64,000 bases of DNA from Rhizobium rhizogenes NBRC 13257 (GCF_000696095.1 NZ_BAYX01000005.1:372001-436000); one strand, 5' to 3'; positions 17,999 to 27,429 are shown, counted from the stretch's first letter. Notes: a model not told the origin generated them from the sequence alone. A program made the numbers and translations.

Positions 17999-18982
17999 AT
18001 GAGTTCTCTGGTCAAAGCACACGAATTCTTCGGTCAAATGCAGAGGGAAGATTGCACCTTCCGCCTGCTCAACTCCAATATCGGCGCGGACGACACGGTC
18101 TTGCGCGGCACGTTCAGCAAGACGACCGTGAGAAGCGGTCTTACGGTCCATTATTCCGATGTGACCAACCTCTGCGATCTCCATACGGAAGCCGAATCTG
18201 CGCCACACCTGGGGGTCAAGCTGTTCTTCCAGGGCGGTGTGAGCGCCAGCATCGGCGACCAGGACATTCCGATGCCGCATCGGGCTGAAAATTCCGACCG
18301 CTGGATCCCGTCAGCCACACTGTTCCACCAGCAGGAACGGGAACTCTTCCGCCGCCGCGCGGCCGTTGGGGACCGCGTGCGTAAGCTGACGATCAAGATA
18401 TTCCCGGAATGGCTGGAGTCGGGCGATGTCTTTGCGGATGCAAGCGCGCAGGGCCTGAAGCGCTTCACCGCGACACGGCTTGCGGCACGATCCTGGAGCC
18501 CGAGCGCGTCGCTGGTGGCATTGGCCACGCAGGCGATCAAGCCGTCTGGCTTCGAACCCTATCTGGCGCGCCTATACATGGAGAGCCGCACGCTTGGCAT
18601 CGTCGCCGAAGCCTTTTCGCTGCTGGCAGGCACGCCCCCGCCCGCACACAGCGCAAGACTGAGCGCCGCCGAGAATAAGCGCCTCCGCCGCGCCGAGGAA
18701 TTGCTGAACAATAGCCGTGTTGCTCCATCCGTCGAGGAGCTGGCGACCGAAATCGGCGTCAGCGTCAATACGTTGCAGCGACTATTTCATACGGCACACC
18801 GCACGACTGTCTTCCACTACATACGGAAGCTGAAACTCGAACAGGCAAGGACAGCGCTTGAGAATGAAGGGGTGACGATTGCCCAAGCCGCTTACCTCGC
18901 CGGCTATACCAGCCCGGCGAACTTCGCGACCGCCTTCAAACGGCAACACGGATTTTCGCCCAGGGATGCCCGATCACGTTAG
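17999..18982 (+). CDS. AraC family transcriptional regulator (PchR-like)
   Basis: The 327-residue protein has a C-terminal AraC double helix-turn-helix: SVEELATEIGVSVNTLQRLFH and then VTIAQAAYLAGYTSPANFATAFKRQHG. The N-terminal half contains LGVKLFFQGGVSASIGD, as in the PchR-type sensors that bind ferric siderophores directly. The frame is open from 17798, but that extension is low-complexity and lacks a binding site; ATG at 17999 gives the family N-terminus. It is divergent from the siderophore receptor gene, the classical arrangement for activation of a receptor operon by its own siderophore. Co-regulation by iron is likely through the intergenic TGA-N9-TCA box. Confidence 0.87.
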   Translation: MSSLVKAHEFFGQMQREDCTFRLLNSNIGADDTVLRGTFSKTTVRSGLTVHYSDVTNLCDLHTEAESAPHLGVKLFFQGGVSASIGDQDIPMPHRAENSDRWIPSATLFHQQERELFRRRAAVGDRVRKLTIKIFPEWLESGDVFADASAQGLKRFTATRLAARSWSPSASLVALATQAIKPSGFEPYLARLYMESRTLGIVAEAFSLLAGTPPPAHSARLSAAENKRLRRAEELLNNSRVAPSVEELATEIGVSVNTLQRLFHTAHRTTVFHYIRKLKLEQARTALENEGVTIAQAAYLAGYTSPANFATAFKRQHGFSPRDARSR

Positions 18983-19081
18983 AGTGACACAAGCCACGCA
19001 CTCGGCCCGGCAGCCTCGACGACCGCAAAATTCGCTCCTATCGTGCGCGCCACAAGTCCGCAGTTGGATAGAGGATCGGAT

Positions 19082-19696
19082 ATGGACGACAGAATCTTGG
19101 CAGTGCTCGATGAATATCACGAGCTCATCCGGGAAGAGCAGAGCAAGCCGCGCGACATGCCGCCGGGCGGCCGCGATGGCGGCCAGGATCGCCGGATGCG
19201 CGCAGTCGGGCCGGAAACCGGCCGTCTGCTCAACATCGTCGCCAAGAGCTTGAAGACGCCGAACATTCTCGAGCTCGGCACTTCCTTCGGCTATTCCGGC
19301 ATCTGGCTAGCGGAAGCCGCCCGTGCGACCGGCGGCCGGCTGATCACGATGGAATTGCATGACTACAAGTCGGCCTATGCCCGCGACAGGGCGACGAAGG
19401 CCGGACTTGCCGACCATATCGACTTCAAGGTCGGTGACGCCGTGCAGATGATCTCCGAGCTGACGATCGGCGTGGATCTCGTGCTGGTCGATCTCTGGAA
19501 GGATCTCTACGTGCCCTGCCTGGAGGCTTTCTACCCCAAGCTCAACCCGGGCGCTATCATCATCGCCGACAATATGATCCGCCCCGGAAACGAGGATGTG
19601 CAAGCCTATGGCCAAGCCGTCCGCGCCAAGGCGGGAATTACGAGCGTGCTGCTGCCCGTCGGCATGGGGATCGAGGTCAGCCGTTTCGACCCGTGA
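19082..19696 (+). CDS. SAM-dependent O-methyltransferase family protein
   Basis: The 204-residue protein has a class I SAM-binding fold: motif I ILELGTSFGYSGIWLAEAA, an acidic strand end LITMELHD, then FKVGDAVQMI and the DLVLVDLWKDLY strand, where catechol O-methyltransferase-like proteins have the metal-binding Asp. NPGAIIIADNMIRPG is the typical post-motif. ATG at 19082 follows GAGGATCGG; the frame is open to 19043 but without a binding site. It lies 99 bases downstream of the AraC gene, so a shared transcript is possible. Its target is unknown. Confidence 0.8.
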   Translation: MDDRILAVLDEYHELIREEQSKPRDMPPGGRDGGQDRRMRAVGPETGRLLNIVAKSLKTPNILELGTSFGYSGIWLAEAARATGGRLITMELHDYKSAYARDRATKAGLADHIDFKVGDAVQMISELTIGVDLVLVDLWKDLYVPCLEAFYPKLNPGAIIIADNMIRPGNEDVQAYGQAVRAKAGITSVLLPVGMGIEVSRFDP

Positions 19697-19808
19697 TCCT
19701 GGGTTTGACGGGCGGGTCGCGGACGCCCGCTTCCTCACTCCATCAGGCTTCGCCTGGTCAGCAATGACGGCTCCTGCTGGCAAAGCAAACCTCACCCGCC
19801 GTCCGGCA

Positions 19809-20966
19809 TCATTCCTTGCCGTCAAGCGTCAGCATGAGATTGGCAAGCAAGGCCGTCCTCGGCGCGACGCTGCTGACGAAGATGTACTCGTCGAACGTAT
19901 GGGCACCGGCGCCGTCCGCGCCTAACCCGTCAAGCGTGGCGACGCCGAGGGCCGCGGTGAAATTGCCGTCCGAACCGCCGCCGGTGCTGACGCCTTCCAG
20001 CGTGATTCCGAGTTCGGCGGCAATCCCCGCTGTATGAGCGAAAAGCCGCTTGCCGCCTTCGGATTGCGGGAATGGCGGCCTGTTGAGACCGCCACTGATT
20101 TCGAGCGCGATATCCGGGTCGACCGGCTTCAGGGCCTCGATCCTGCCGAGGATTTCCGTAGCTGTCCCTTCGTCGGGCACACGCACGTCGACCTGCATCT
20201 GGCATTCTGCCGGCACGGTGTTGCGTCCGGTTCCGCCGTGAATGGTGCCGACGGTCACCGTGACGCCGCGTGCGGGGTCGTTAAGGGATTCGAGTTCGAG
20301 CACCAGCCGTGCGGCCGCGCGGACGGCGCTACGGCCATCCTGCGGACGGGTGCCGGCATGAGAGGCGCGGCCGCGAACGACGATGTCGTACATGGCCACA
20401 CCCTTGCGCGCGACGACAATCTTGCCGCCATCACGGGCAGGCTCGACCACCAGAGCATAGCCGGCATTGCGACTATAGGCCTCGATCAACGCGCGAGAAC
20501 TAAGGCTGCCCATCTCCTCATCTGGCATGAACAGCAGATCGACGGGAAGCTTCGGGCCGGGGCCATGGCGGACCGCAATCTTCATTGCCTCCAGCGCCAT
20601 CAGGGCACCGGACTTCATATCGTAGATGCCCGGTCCATAGAGACGATCGCCCTCCTGTCGCCAGGGCAGCTGGTTCTTGATCGTGCCGGCTGCATGAACC
20701 GTATCCAGATGAGCAAGGATGAGCACGCTCTTCTGGTTGCTGCCAGCGGGACGAGGCGAACGCACCGCCAGAATATCGCCGAAGCCCATCGTTCCAGGCG
20801 TCCGCTCGGCCACGAGACCGGCTTGCTTGGCTATCGCCTCGACGCGATCGGCCAGCCGGTTCACGGCATCAGCATCCGGCGTATGGGTTTCGATCTCCAC
20901 CCAGCGCCGCAATTCAGAAAGCAGTGCGGCTTGGTCGATATCATCGGGGGAAATAGCAAGGGTCAT
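19809..20966 (-). CDS. M20 family metallopeptidase (ArgE/CPG2-like)
   Basis: The protein of about 385 residues shows the two-zinc M20 signature: ILAHLDTVH (first His/Asp), YGPGIYDMKSG (bridging Asp), MPDEEMGS (catalytic Glu and zinc Glu), VEPARDGG, a dimerisation lid with GRASHAGTRPQDG, and the final His in GAHTFDEY. CPG2/ArgE relatives hydrolyse N-acyl or peptide bonds of amino acids in the cytoplasm. ATGs occur at 20990, 20975 and 20966; I chose the last, which gives the family-like N-terminus MTLAIS, though no start has a strong binding site. It follows the orphan peptide-binding protein gene on the same strand, so it may process the imported ligand. Confidence 0.85.
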   Translation of the reverse strand: MTLAISPDDIDQAALLSELRRWVEIETHTPDADAVNRLADRVEAIAKQAGLVAERTPGTMGFGDILAVRSPRPAGSNQKSVLILAHLDTVHAAGTIKNQLPWRQEGDRLYGPGIYDMKSGALMALEAMKIAVRHGPGPKLPVDLLFMPDEEMGSLSSRALIEAYSRNAGYALVVEPARDGGKIVVARKGVAMYDIVVRGRASHAGTRPQDGRSAVRAAARLVLELESLNDPARGVTVTVGTIHGGTGRNTVPAECQMQVDVRVPDEGTATEILGRIEALKPVDPDIALEISGGLNRPPFPQSEGGKRLFAHTAGIAAELGITLEGVSTGGGSDGNFTAALGVATLDGLGADGAGAHTFDEYIFVSSVAPRTALLANLMLTLDGKE

Positions 20967-21097
20967 GAAAGCCATCCGAACAAAGGGCAAAGGCGGGAGG
21001 ATATGGTGTCCGGCGGATCAGAATCGCCGGACACGTCTAACCTATTGATACAGAAAGGCAGGCCCCAGTCACCGGCCAAATCCACAATCTGCCCGGT

Positions 21098-22594
21098 CTA
21101 GTGCTGCCAACTCATGTCCATGACGAACATGGCTTCGTTGGGGCTCGGCTGCCACTTGAGCTTCTTGCTGGCGCCATAGACGGCATCGCCCTGGTAGAGC
21201 CCGATGCCCGGCACATCCTGCTTCAGGATTTCATAGGCCTTCCGATAGTCCTCCAGCCGCTTGTCGTTGTCGAGCGTCGACCTGGCATCGTCGACGAGAC
21301 CGTCGAACTGCGGGTTGCTGTATTTCGCCCAACTGCTGCCGGTGCGAAACAGCGGAAAGATGATGCCGTCGGCATCCTGGCAGGCGCAGGACCAACGACC
21401 GAAAGCCATGCTGCCGGCGTCCCTGGCATCGCCCTGACGACGTTTCAGGAAGGTCGCCTGATCGAGCGAGGTGATCGTCGTATCGAGACCCACATCATTC
21501 AGCATCTGCTGGATGGCTTCCACCATCGAACGATCATAGGAGGGCGAGGTCAGAAACTCGATTTTCGCCCCTTCCGCGCCCGCGTCCTTTATCAAGGCGC
21601 GCGCTTTGTCCGGATCGAAGGGGTAGCCTTCGACCCTCTCGGTGTAACCAAAGATCGGTTTGGCGCCGACGACGTTGACCGGGGAGCCGAAGCCCTGCAA
21701 TAGCGCATCGACCAAGGTCTGCCTATCGATGGCGTAGGCGATCGCCTGGCGCACGCGGACATCCTGCGTCGCGCCAGCCTGGGCGTTGATATAGATATAG
21801 CCGACGCGCTCGGTCGGAACCGAGAGCACCTGCACCTCCTCGCCGCTCTTCAGCGCAATCGCCTGATCGGACGGAAGATCGCGAACGAGATCGGCCTTAC
21901 CGGTCTTCAGGTCGGCGATGCGGGTGGAGACGTCGGGCACGGCGCGGAAGACAACATGTTCGAAGGGCGGCTTTGCGCGCCAGTAATGGTCGTTCGCTTG
22001 AAGCTCGGTCTGTACGCCCTTCTGCCACTGCACCAGCCTGTAAGGACCGCTGCCCATCGGCTTCAGATTGAACTCCTGGGCGCCCACCTTCTCGACATAG
22101 GCCTTCGGCACGATCGACAGTTTGACGAGTTGGGCAATCAGCGCAGGATAGGGCGACTTCGTCATCATCTTCACCACGGTCGGACTGGTGGCCTCGGCCT
22201 TGATGATCTGGTTGAACTGCGACAATTGCGGGCTCTTCAGAGCCGGATCGATGATACGGTTGACGCTATAGGCAACATCGTCGGCAGTCAGCTTGCTGCC
22301 ATCCTGGAAGGTCACATCATCGCGGATCTGGAATTCGAGGGTCTTGTCGTCGAGATATTTCCAGGACGTCGCGATCTGCGGCACGATCGCGCCGGCTGTA
22401 TCGCGGGTGATGAGATTGTCGAAGATATTGCGATAGACGCTATAGCTGTCCGTGTCCCATTGAAGATGCGGATCGAGCGTGGCCGCATCATTCGGCAGGT
22501 CGATCGTCAGCGTATCCTTGGCCGATTGCGCATAGGCTGCCGACGCCAGAAGGCTCACGGCAAGGGCCGCTGCGGATAAGAACTTGAAATGCAT
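21098..22594 (-). CDS. ABC transporter substrate-binding protein, family 5 (orphan)
   Basis: The 498-residue protein has a Sec signal peptide (hydrophobic core AAALAVSLLASAAYA, cleavage before QSAKD). Family 5 motifs follow: ATLDPHLQWDTDS, LEFQIRDDVTFQDGSKLTADDVAYS and GSGPYRLVQW. It should bind a peptide, nickel chelate or similar ligand in the periplasm. No permease or ATPase gene is adjacent, so it must share membrane components encoded elsewhere, possibly the importer at 5825-9281. Its neighbours are a metallopeptidase and a cyclic-imide-hydrolase-like deacetylase on the same strand, which suggests a small nitrogen-scavenging operon under the divergent IclR regulator. Confidence 0.88.
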   Translation of the reverse strand: MHFKFLSAAALAVSLLASAAYAQSAKDTLTIDLPNDAATLDPHLQWDTDSYSVYRNIFDNLITRDTAGAIVPQIATSWKYLDDKTLEFQIRDDVTFQDGSKLTADDVAYSVNRIIDPALKSPQLSQFNQIIKAEATSPTVVKMMTKSPYPALIAQLVKLSIVPKAYVEKVGAQEFNLKPMGSGPYRLVQWQKGVQTELQANDHYWRAKPPFEHVVFRAVPDVSTRIADLKTGKADLVRDLPSDQAIALKSGEEVQVLSVPTERVGYIYINAQAGATQDVRVRQAIAYAIDRQTLVDALLQGFGSPVNVVGAKPIFGYTERVEGYPFDPDKARALIKDAGAEGAKIEFLTSPSYDRSMVEAIQQMLNDVGLDTTITSLDQATFLKRRQGDARDAGSMAFGRWSCACQDADGIIFPLFRTGSSWAKYSNPQFDGLVDDARSTLDNDKRLEDYRKAYEILKQDVPGIGLYQGDAVYGASKKLKWQPSPNEAMFVMDMSWQH

Positions 22595-22653
22595 AGTCTA
22601 CTACCCCCTTTGAAATTCAAAAACGCCGTTGCGCCCCGCCGGACGCTCATTAT

Positions 22654-23583
22654 TTATTGGTGCAATGTCTTCAGGCCGGCTTCGGAAGCGCAATAGGCAG
22701 CAAGCTCCGCATGGGTGGCAAACCATACGTCCCTCTTGGCCTGCGCCTGGCGAATGATCTCTTCCAGAATGAAGATACGCGAGCGATGGCCGATGTGATG
22801 AGGATGAAGCGTAAGCTGGAAAAGCCCACCCTCCTCATAGGCCACCTCGAGCTCGCGTTGGAAAATATCGAGAACCATCGACGGGCCGCCATAGGGCCGC
22901 GCGCCGGTCATGCGGTCCATCGCTACATAGGGAGCGTCATCGCGGATCCACTCCACGGGGATTTCGACGATGCCCGTCGGCTCTCCGTCTTCGAGCAGCT
23001 CATAGGGCTCGTCGTCCGCCATCAGCGATGAATCGTAAAGCAGCTTCATCTCGCGGGCGATCTTCAGCGTGTGCGGACTGAAATCCCAGGAAGCAGTTCG
23101 CATGCCGACCGGTCGAACACCGGAAATGCGCTCCAGCACATCGGCGGCGCGCAGGGCAAGGTCGCGCTCGCTCGCCTCGTCCAGGCGCGAGTTGAATTCG
23201 TGTATCCAACTATGCATGCCAAGTTCATGGCCCGAGGCTACGACAGCGCGCGCTTCATCAGCATTGATCATCGCCGACACCGCCGGCATGAAGACCGAGG
23301 CCGGGACGGCGTATTTCTCCAGCAGCTTGAGAATGCGCGGCATGCCCGAACGAGGCCCATACTGCCCCTGGCTCATCCGGCCGATCGAAACACCGCCATT
23401 GCGCAATTCAAACGTCTCATGGTCGGCGTCGAAGGACAAGGCGACCGCCATGCGGGCGCCATTCTTCCACTTGGCGGGCCGCAACGACCGCCCGGCGCGC
23501 ACCTTGTCGACGCGGCTCCGCCAGGTTTCGTCCGGCCAGAGCCAGGGTTCGGCAATCTCCGCCTGCTTTTGCGTCCCGCTCAT
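22654..23583 (-). CDS. Polysaccharide deacetylase family protein (cyclic imide hydrolase/PuuE-like)
   Basis: This 309-residue NodB-fold hydrolase shows ALSFDADHETF as the metal-binding Asp motif, HELGMHSWIHEFN as the paired His motif, RTASWDFSPHTL, and the C-terminal LTLHPHHIGHRSR motif. Relatives with SFDxDxE in place of TFDDG include cyclic imide hydrolases and allantoinase-like enzymes that open C-N bonds rather than remove acetyl groups from polysaccharides. ATG at 23583 was chosen because residues encoded upstream in this frame belong to the antisense of the IclR gene. It is the first gene of the leftward unit with the binding protein and peptidase. The substrate is probably a cyclic imide, ureide or N-acyl compound. 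Confidence 0.8.
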   Translation of the reverse strand: MSGTQKQAEIAEPWLWPDETWRSRVDKVRAGRSLRPAKWKNGARMAVALSFDADHETFELRNGGVSIGRMSQGQYGPRSGMPRILKLLEKYAVPASVFMPAVSAMINADEARAVVASGHELGMHSWIHEFNSRLDEASERDLALRAADVLERISGVRPVGMRTASWDFSPHTLKIAREMKLLYDSSLMADDEPYELLEDGEPTGIVEIPVEWIRDDAPYVAMDRMTGARPYGGPSMVLDIFQRELEVAYEEGGLFQLTLHPHHIGHRSRIFILEEIIRQAQAKRDVWFATHAELAAYCASEAGLKTLHQ

Positions 23584-23673
23584 CGTCACACCCGCCTTGC
23601 CGGTTGTCGCTTTTCTCGGCACAACTGTTACAGGCCGATCGCTAGGCCAACAACGGGAAGGTCGTTCACATAT

Positions 23674-24438
23674 ATGAACTCGGAAGTGAAGAGCGCCGGA
23701 CGTGTCCTCGATATTCTTGAATATATGGCGGGGCGGCGGGAAGCCGTTGCCTTGTCGCAGATTGTCCGGGATCTGACCTTGCCGAAAAGCAGCGCGCATG
23801 GGTTGCTCCAAACCCTCGCCGCGCGCGGTCATCTCGTACAGGATTCCGCCGGGCGCTACATGCTGATCGAGGCAGGCCGGCATGGTTTCCCCTTCCGTCG
23901 CCACGAAGAGCCGCTGGTGGTCAAGGCCATGCCGTTCATGGAGCGCCTGCGGGACGAATCCGGCGAGACCGTGCTGCTCAGCGCCATGAACGCTCATTGC
24001 GACATCCGCCGACTGGCAAAAAGCGTGAGCCGCCAACCCATACGCTATGACGTCAACCTGGACGCGGCCATCGTCGCCTATTGCACGGCTATGGGCCGCG
24101 TCCTTCTCGCCCACGCGCCGCAGCAGACGTTGGAAGATTATCTCTCCCGCGTTCAGTTCCTGTCCTACACGCCCTATACGATCACCAACGTGCAGGAGAT
24201 CCGCAATATTCTCATAAAAGTGCGGCAGGATGGATACGCGATCAACGACCAGGAATTCGTCACAGGTTCGACCGGCATTGCCATGCCCGTTTTCGACGCC
24301 ACCGGCAATGTCGTCGCCGCGCTCAATCTGGGCACGCTGACCAGCCGCTACTTCGAGCGGCACGAGGCGCTTCTATCGATGCTGCGGAAAACGGCCGACG
24401 ATATCAGTCGCAGCCTTGGATACAGGGCGAAACCTTAA
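23674..24438 (+). CDS. IclR family transcriptional regulator
   Basis: The 254-residue protein has the IclR winged helix-turn-helix: RVLDILEYMAG, ALSQIVRDLTLPKSSAHGLLQTL, then GHLVQDSAGRYML. A C-terminal effector domain follows, with GETVLLSAMN, AMGRVLLAHAP, RQDGYAINDQEFVTG and IAMPVFDATGNVVAALNL. ATG at 23674 follows GGGAAGG. It is divergent from the deacetylase/binding-protein/peptidase operon with 90 bases between starts, so it most likely controls that operon and itself. Effector unknown. Confidence 0.9.
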   Translation: MNSEVKSAGRVLDILEYMAGRREAVALSQIVRDLTLPKSSAHGLLQTLAARGHLVQDSAGRYMLIEAGRHGFPFRRHEEPLVVKAMPFMERLRDESGETVLLSAMNAHCDIRRLAKSVSRQPIRYDVNLDAAIVAYCTAMGRVLLAHAPQQTLEDYLSRVQFLSYTPYTITNVQEIRNILIKVRQDGYAINDQEFVTGSTGIAMPVFDATGNVVAALNLGTLTSRYFERHEALLSMLRKTADDISRSLGYRAKP

Positions 24439-24449
24439 GCGCCGTCGCG

Positions 24450-25475
24450 TTAGGCCGGATTTGCAGAATAGGCACATTTCTCGCGCCAGGCGACGGGCGT
24501 CATGTCGGTGACCCGGCGAAACTCGCGATTGAAATTCGATTTGGTCTGGAAACCGGCTTCAAGCATGATTTCGGTCACTGATTGATCCGTCTCGGCCAGT
24601 AGCCGGCAGGCTTCGGCAATCCGGTAGTCGTTGACATATTGCGAGACATTCTTTGCCGTGGTCCGGTTGATGGCCCCCGAGATGCGGCGCGACGGTATCC
24701 CGGCCTTGCGGGCCAACCGTTCGAGATTGAGATTGGCGTCGCGGTAAAGCTTCTTCTCCTGCATCAACGCATGAACCCGGTCGACAGTGTCTTTGTCTTC
24801 GGCGGCATCCGATATTGGCAGGATTTCCACCATCTCGGCGTCCGTGGAATTCCGGCTGGCGGCGGCTGCCGCGGCGCCGAGAACAAGCAGGCCGACAAGA
24901 TTGGCGATGCTGACGATCAGACCGACATGCGCGCCATGGGTCCACCCGAAATCAAACAGTACCAGCGCGTCGATCAGGGCCGAGAAACACAAAGCAGTGG
25001 CGGCAAAGACAAGTGCGCGATGGGCCGGCCGTGCCGCCTCGAATGACGCCAGACGCAGCGCGTCGGGACCCGGCCGGACAAGCCAGAGCAAGGCCAAGGC
25101 ATAGGCGATTTGAATGAGGATCATCGCGATATCGATGGCCTCAGGCCGGAGAATGGCCAGCACGGCGATAATGACAGCGGGAAAACTGTAGAATCCCAGG
25201 AGGACAGGTCCGCTTCTGGGACTATCCACACCCAGCCTGCGCACGCCGGCATAAACCAGCGGCGGCATAACCGTTGGGAGCACCATCGCCAGATAGCCGA
25301 CCCACTGCAGGCCGTAGCCCAAGCGCAGTCCGACCAGAACCGATTGCACGGCACAGAGCAATAGCAGGAGGAGAAAGGGCCGGTTCGCAGCAAGCTCGTC
25401 GTCCCGCCGCACCACCGCCAGAAACAGCAGAAGCAGCAGGAGAGCAACGACGAACGGTAGCGGCACGAACAGCAT
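24450..25475 (-). CDS. Membrane-anchored AraC-type transcriptional regulator
   Basis: The 341-residue protein has roughly seven hydrophobic segments in its first 230 residues, starting LFVPLPFVVALLLLLLFLAVV, then a linker with AEMVEILPISDAAEDKDTVDRV. A C-terminal AraC domain follows: NLERLARKAGIPSRRISGAIN and SVTEIMLEAGFQTKSNFNREFRR. This is a one-component membrane sensor fused to a DNA-binding domain. ATG at 25475 follows GAAGGG; the longer open frame to 25610 overlaps the operator region. It is divergent from the HlyD/ABC exporter operon, and the palindromes between them are the likely target. The signal is unknown, perhaps an envelope-active compound handled by the exporter. Confidence 0.85.
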   Translation of the reverse strand: MLFVPLPFVVALLLLLLFLAVVRRDDELAANRPFLLLLLLCAVQSVLVGLRLGYGLQWVGYLAMVLPTVMPPLVYAGVRRLGVDSPRSGPVLLGFYSFPAVIIAVLAILRPEAIDIAMILIQIAYALALLWLVRPGPDALRLASFEAARPAHRALVFAATALCFSALIDALVLFDFGWTHGAHVGLIVSIANLVGLLVLGAAAAAASRNSTDAEMVEILPISDAAEDKDTVDRVHALMQEKKLYRDANLNLERLARKAGIPSRRISGAINRTTAKNVSQYVNDYRIAEACRLLAETDQSVTEIMLEAGFQTKSNFNREFRRVTDMTPVAWREKCAYSANPA

Positions 25476-25534
25476 AAGACCCTTCCCCGGGGTAAGAATA
25501 TTTGTCGCCACTATGGCCTGACTCGCAGCTTCCG

Positions 25535-25574
25535 GCGATCTAGATCGCGTTCTGCAACGTCCTAAATCGCGATC
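25535..25574. promoter_or_regulatory. Palindromic operator candidate between AraC-type regulator and exporter genes
   Basis: A perfect 14-bp palindrome, GCGATCTAGATCGC, lies at 25535-25548. GATCGCG (25543-25549) and CGCGATC (25568-25574) form a second inverted pair, and ATCGCGAT is itself palindromic. The cluster sits in the 160-base gap between divergent starts, where a regulator would control both directions. Binding is not shown. Confidence 0.45.
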
Positions 25575-25634
25575 GAGGTCGCACCAGACGTGCCGGCGGC
25601 GGAAAATCATGCCGTCAACGTCTGGAGACCCCTA

Positions 25635-26720
25635 ATGAATGCAGAAGCGAATATCGCGAACCGACTTCGATCGCTGTCGATCGAACGCGAAGGAACACCG
25701 CCCGCTGATGCAGCCGCGAGCCGTCGATTCCCAATGCGTGGCGTGGCTCTAACCGGCTTGGCCACAGCGCTCGCGGCAGCGGCTTACATATCGCTTCCGC
25801 TTGCAGAGAGTTTGTGGAGACATCCGGTAGCGGAAGCCATCTCCCAGCCGACAAACGAAACTGACGCGATAGTGCAAGACAAGCTGCCCGCTCGATTGCC
25901 GCAAACGCCGCCACCTCAATCCGTGATCGGCTCCGGCTATGTCGTCGCCGAAAAGATGATTACCTTGCGACCGGAAATCAGCGGCAAGGTCGCCGAACTG
26001 CCGCTGGATATCGGCGACCACTTTGCCGCCGGGCAAATTATTGTGCGGCTGGATACGACAACGGACGAGATCGAGTTGAGGATCGCCAGATCCCAAGCCG
26101 CAAGTGCGGATGCGGCGGTACACCGGGTCGAGGTCTCGCTGGCGCAGGCGCGCAGGACCCTGGAGCGCACCAAATTGCTTGTCGAGCGCGGTGTCAAGGC
26201 GCTGAGCAGCCTTGATGAAGACAGCCTCTCCGTCGTGCAATTGACCAGCGACCTCGATGTGGCGCGGCAGGCAGCGGAAACCGCTCGACTACAGGTAGAG
26301 AAACAGGACAGAAACCTGGTGCTCCACCGGATTGTCGCTCCATTCGATGGCGTGATCGTCACCCGGCTGGCCGGCCTTGGTGATATTGTCGCCTCCGGCA
26401 CGGATGGCGGTGGGCCGCGAGACGGGATCGCAATCCTTCTCGACCCAAACTCGCTCACCATCGACGTCGATATTGCCCAGTCCAATGCAGCACGCATAGA
26501 GCCCGGCCAGACGGCTGTCGCGGTTCTCGACGCTTTTCCCGACCGAACGTTCAAAATGCGGGTGCGGACAATCGTGCCGGCAGCGTCGTTGCAGAAGGGC
26601 ACGGTGACCGCCCGGCTGGAATTCCTGACGCCGCCCGCGCGCGTACTGCCGAACATGGCGGCGAAGGTCACCCTGGATGCTCCGGAACTTCAAGCAAACA
26701 CAAATGAAAGAGGATTTTGA
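25635..26720 (+). CDS. HlyD-family periplasmic adaptor of an ABC exporter
   Basis: The 361-residue membrane fusion protein has one N-terminal membrane anchor (VALTGLATALAAAAYISLPLA). A lipoyl-like half motif follows (VAEKMITLRPEISGKVAELPLDIGDHFAAGQIIVRLD), then a coiled-coil hairpin (about residues 150-235) and the second half motif, LHRIVAPFDGVIVTRLAGLGDIV. ATG at 25635 follows GGAG. Such proteins link an inner-membrane exporter to an outer-membrane channel. The ATPase and two FtsX-type permeases follow directly, giving a DevBCA/MacAB-like system; no TolC gene is present here. Confidence 0.88.
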   Translation: MNAEANIANRLRSLSIEREGTPPADAAASRRFPMRGVALTGLATALAAAAYISLPLAESLWRHPVAEAISQPTNETDAIVQDKLPARLPQTPPPQSVIGSGYVVAEKMITLRPEISGKVAELPLDIGDHFAAGQIIVRLDTTTDEIELRIARSQAASADAAVHRVEVSLAQARRTLERTKLLVERGVKALSSLDEDSLSVVQLTSDLDVARQAAETARLQVEKQDRNLVLHRIVAPFDGVIVTRLAGLGDIVASGTDGGGPRDGIAILLDPNSLTIDVDIAQSNAARIEPGQTAVAVLDAFPDRTFKMRVRTIVPAASLQKGTVTARLEFLTPPARVLPNMAAKVTLDAPELQANTNERGF

Positions 26721-26721
26721 G

Positions 26722-27429
26722 ATGGACAACAGCACATCTGCGCCAGACGACGGGATTGTGATCGACAATGTGCGCAAGGACTACCGGATCGGCAAGAACG
26801 CCGTGACGATCTTTTCGGATCTGACCATGACCATCGGCGCCGGCGATTTCGTCGCGATCGTCGGCCCTTCCGGCTCCGGCAAGTCGACGCTTCTGAACCT
26901 CATCGGCGGCATCGACCGCCCCGATGACGGCGACATCAATTTCGGACACGCCCGCATCAGCCGAATGAGCGAAAGCGCGCTCACCAAATGGCGCGGCGCC
27001 AATGTCGGCTTCGTGTTCCAGTTTTACAATCTGATGCCGATGCTGACGGCAGAGCAGAATATCGAGCTTCCACTACTGCTGACCAGCCTAACCGCGCGGC
27101 AGCGTCGGGAGCGCGTCGAGACGATCCTGTCGCTCGTCGGTCTTACCGACCGGCGCAAGCATCTGCCGTCGGAGCTTTCGGGTGGCCAGCAGCAACGCGT
27201 GGGGATTGCCAGGGCGCTGGCGAGCGATCCAAAGCTGTTGCTCTGCGACGAGCCGACAGGCGATCTCGATCGTTCTTCCGCCGAAGAGGTGCTCGCCATG
27301 CTGCGCATCCTCAATGCGGAGCTCGGCAAGACCATCGTCATGGTTACGCACGACGATATGGCAGCACGCTCCGCCAAGCGCGTGCTGCGCCTGGACAAGG
27401 GCCAGTTCGTCGAACGGGAGGCCGCGTGA
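26722..27429 (+). CDS. ABC exporter ATP-binding protein (LolD/MacB-type)
   Basis: The 235-residue ATPase carries Walker A GPSGSGKST, the Q-loop in FVFQFYNLMPMLTAEQN (typical of the LolD/MacB/FtsE group), signature LSGGQQQR, Walker B LLLCDEPTGDLD and MVTHDD with the switch His. ATG at 26722 lies one base after the upstream stop and seven bases after AGAGGA; the frame is open to 26677 but that part overlaps the adaptor gene. It partners the two FtsX-domain permeases encoded next. The system would extrude lipophilic or peptide compounds or move lipids across the envelope. Confidence 0.92.
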   Translation: MDNSTSAPDDGIVIDNVRKDYRIGKNAVTIFSDLTMTIGAGDFVAIVGPSGSGKSTLLNLIGGIDRPDDGDINFGHARISRMSESALTKWRGANVGFVFQFYNLMPMLTAEQNIELPLLLTSLTARQRRERVETILSLVGLTDRRKHLPSELSGGQQQRVGIARALASDPKLLLCDEPTGDLDRSSAEEVLAMLRILNAELGKTIVMVTHDDMAARSAKRVLRLDKGQFVEREAA

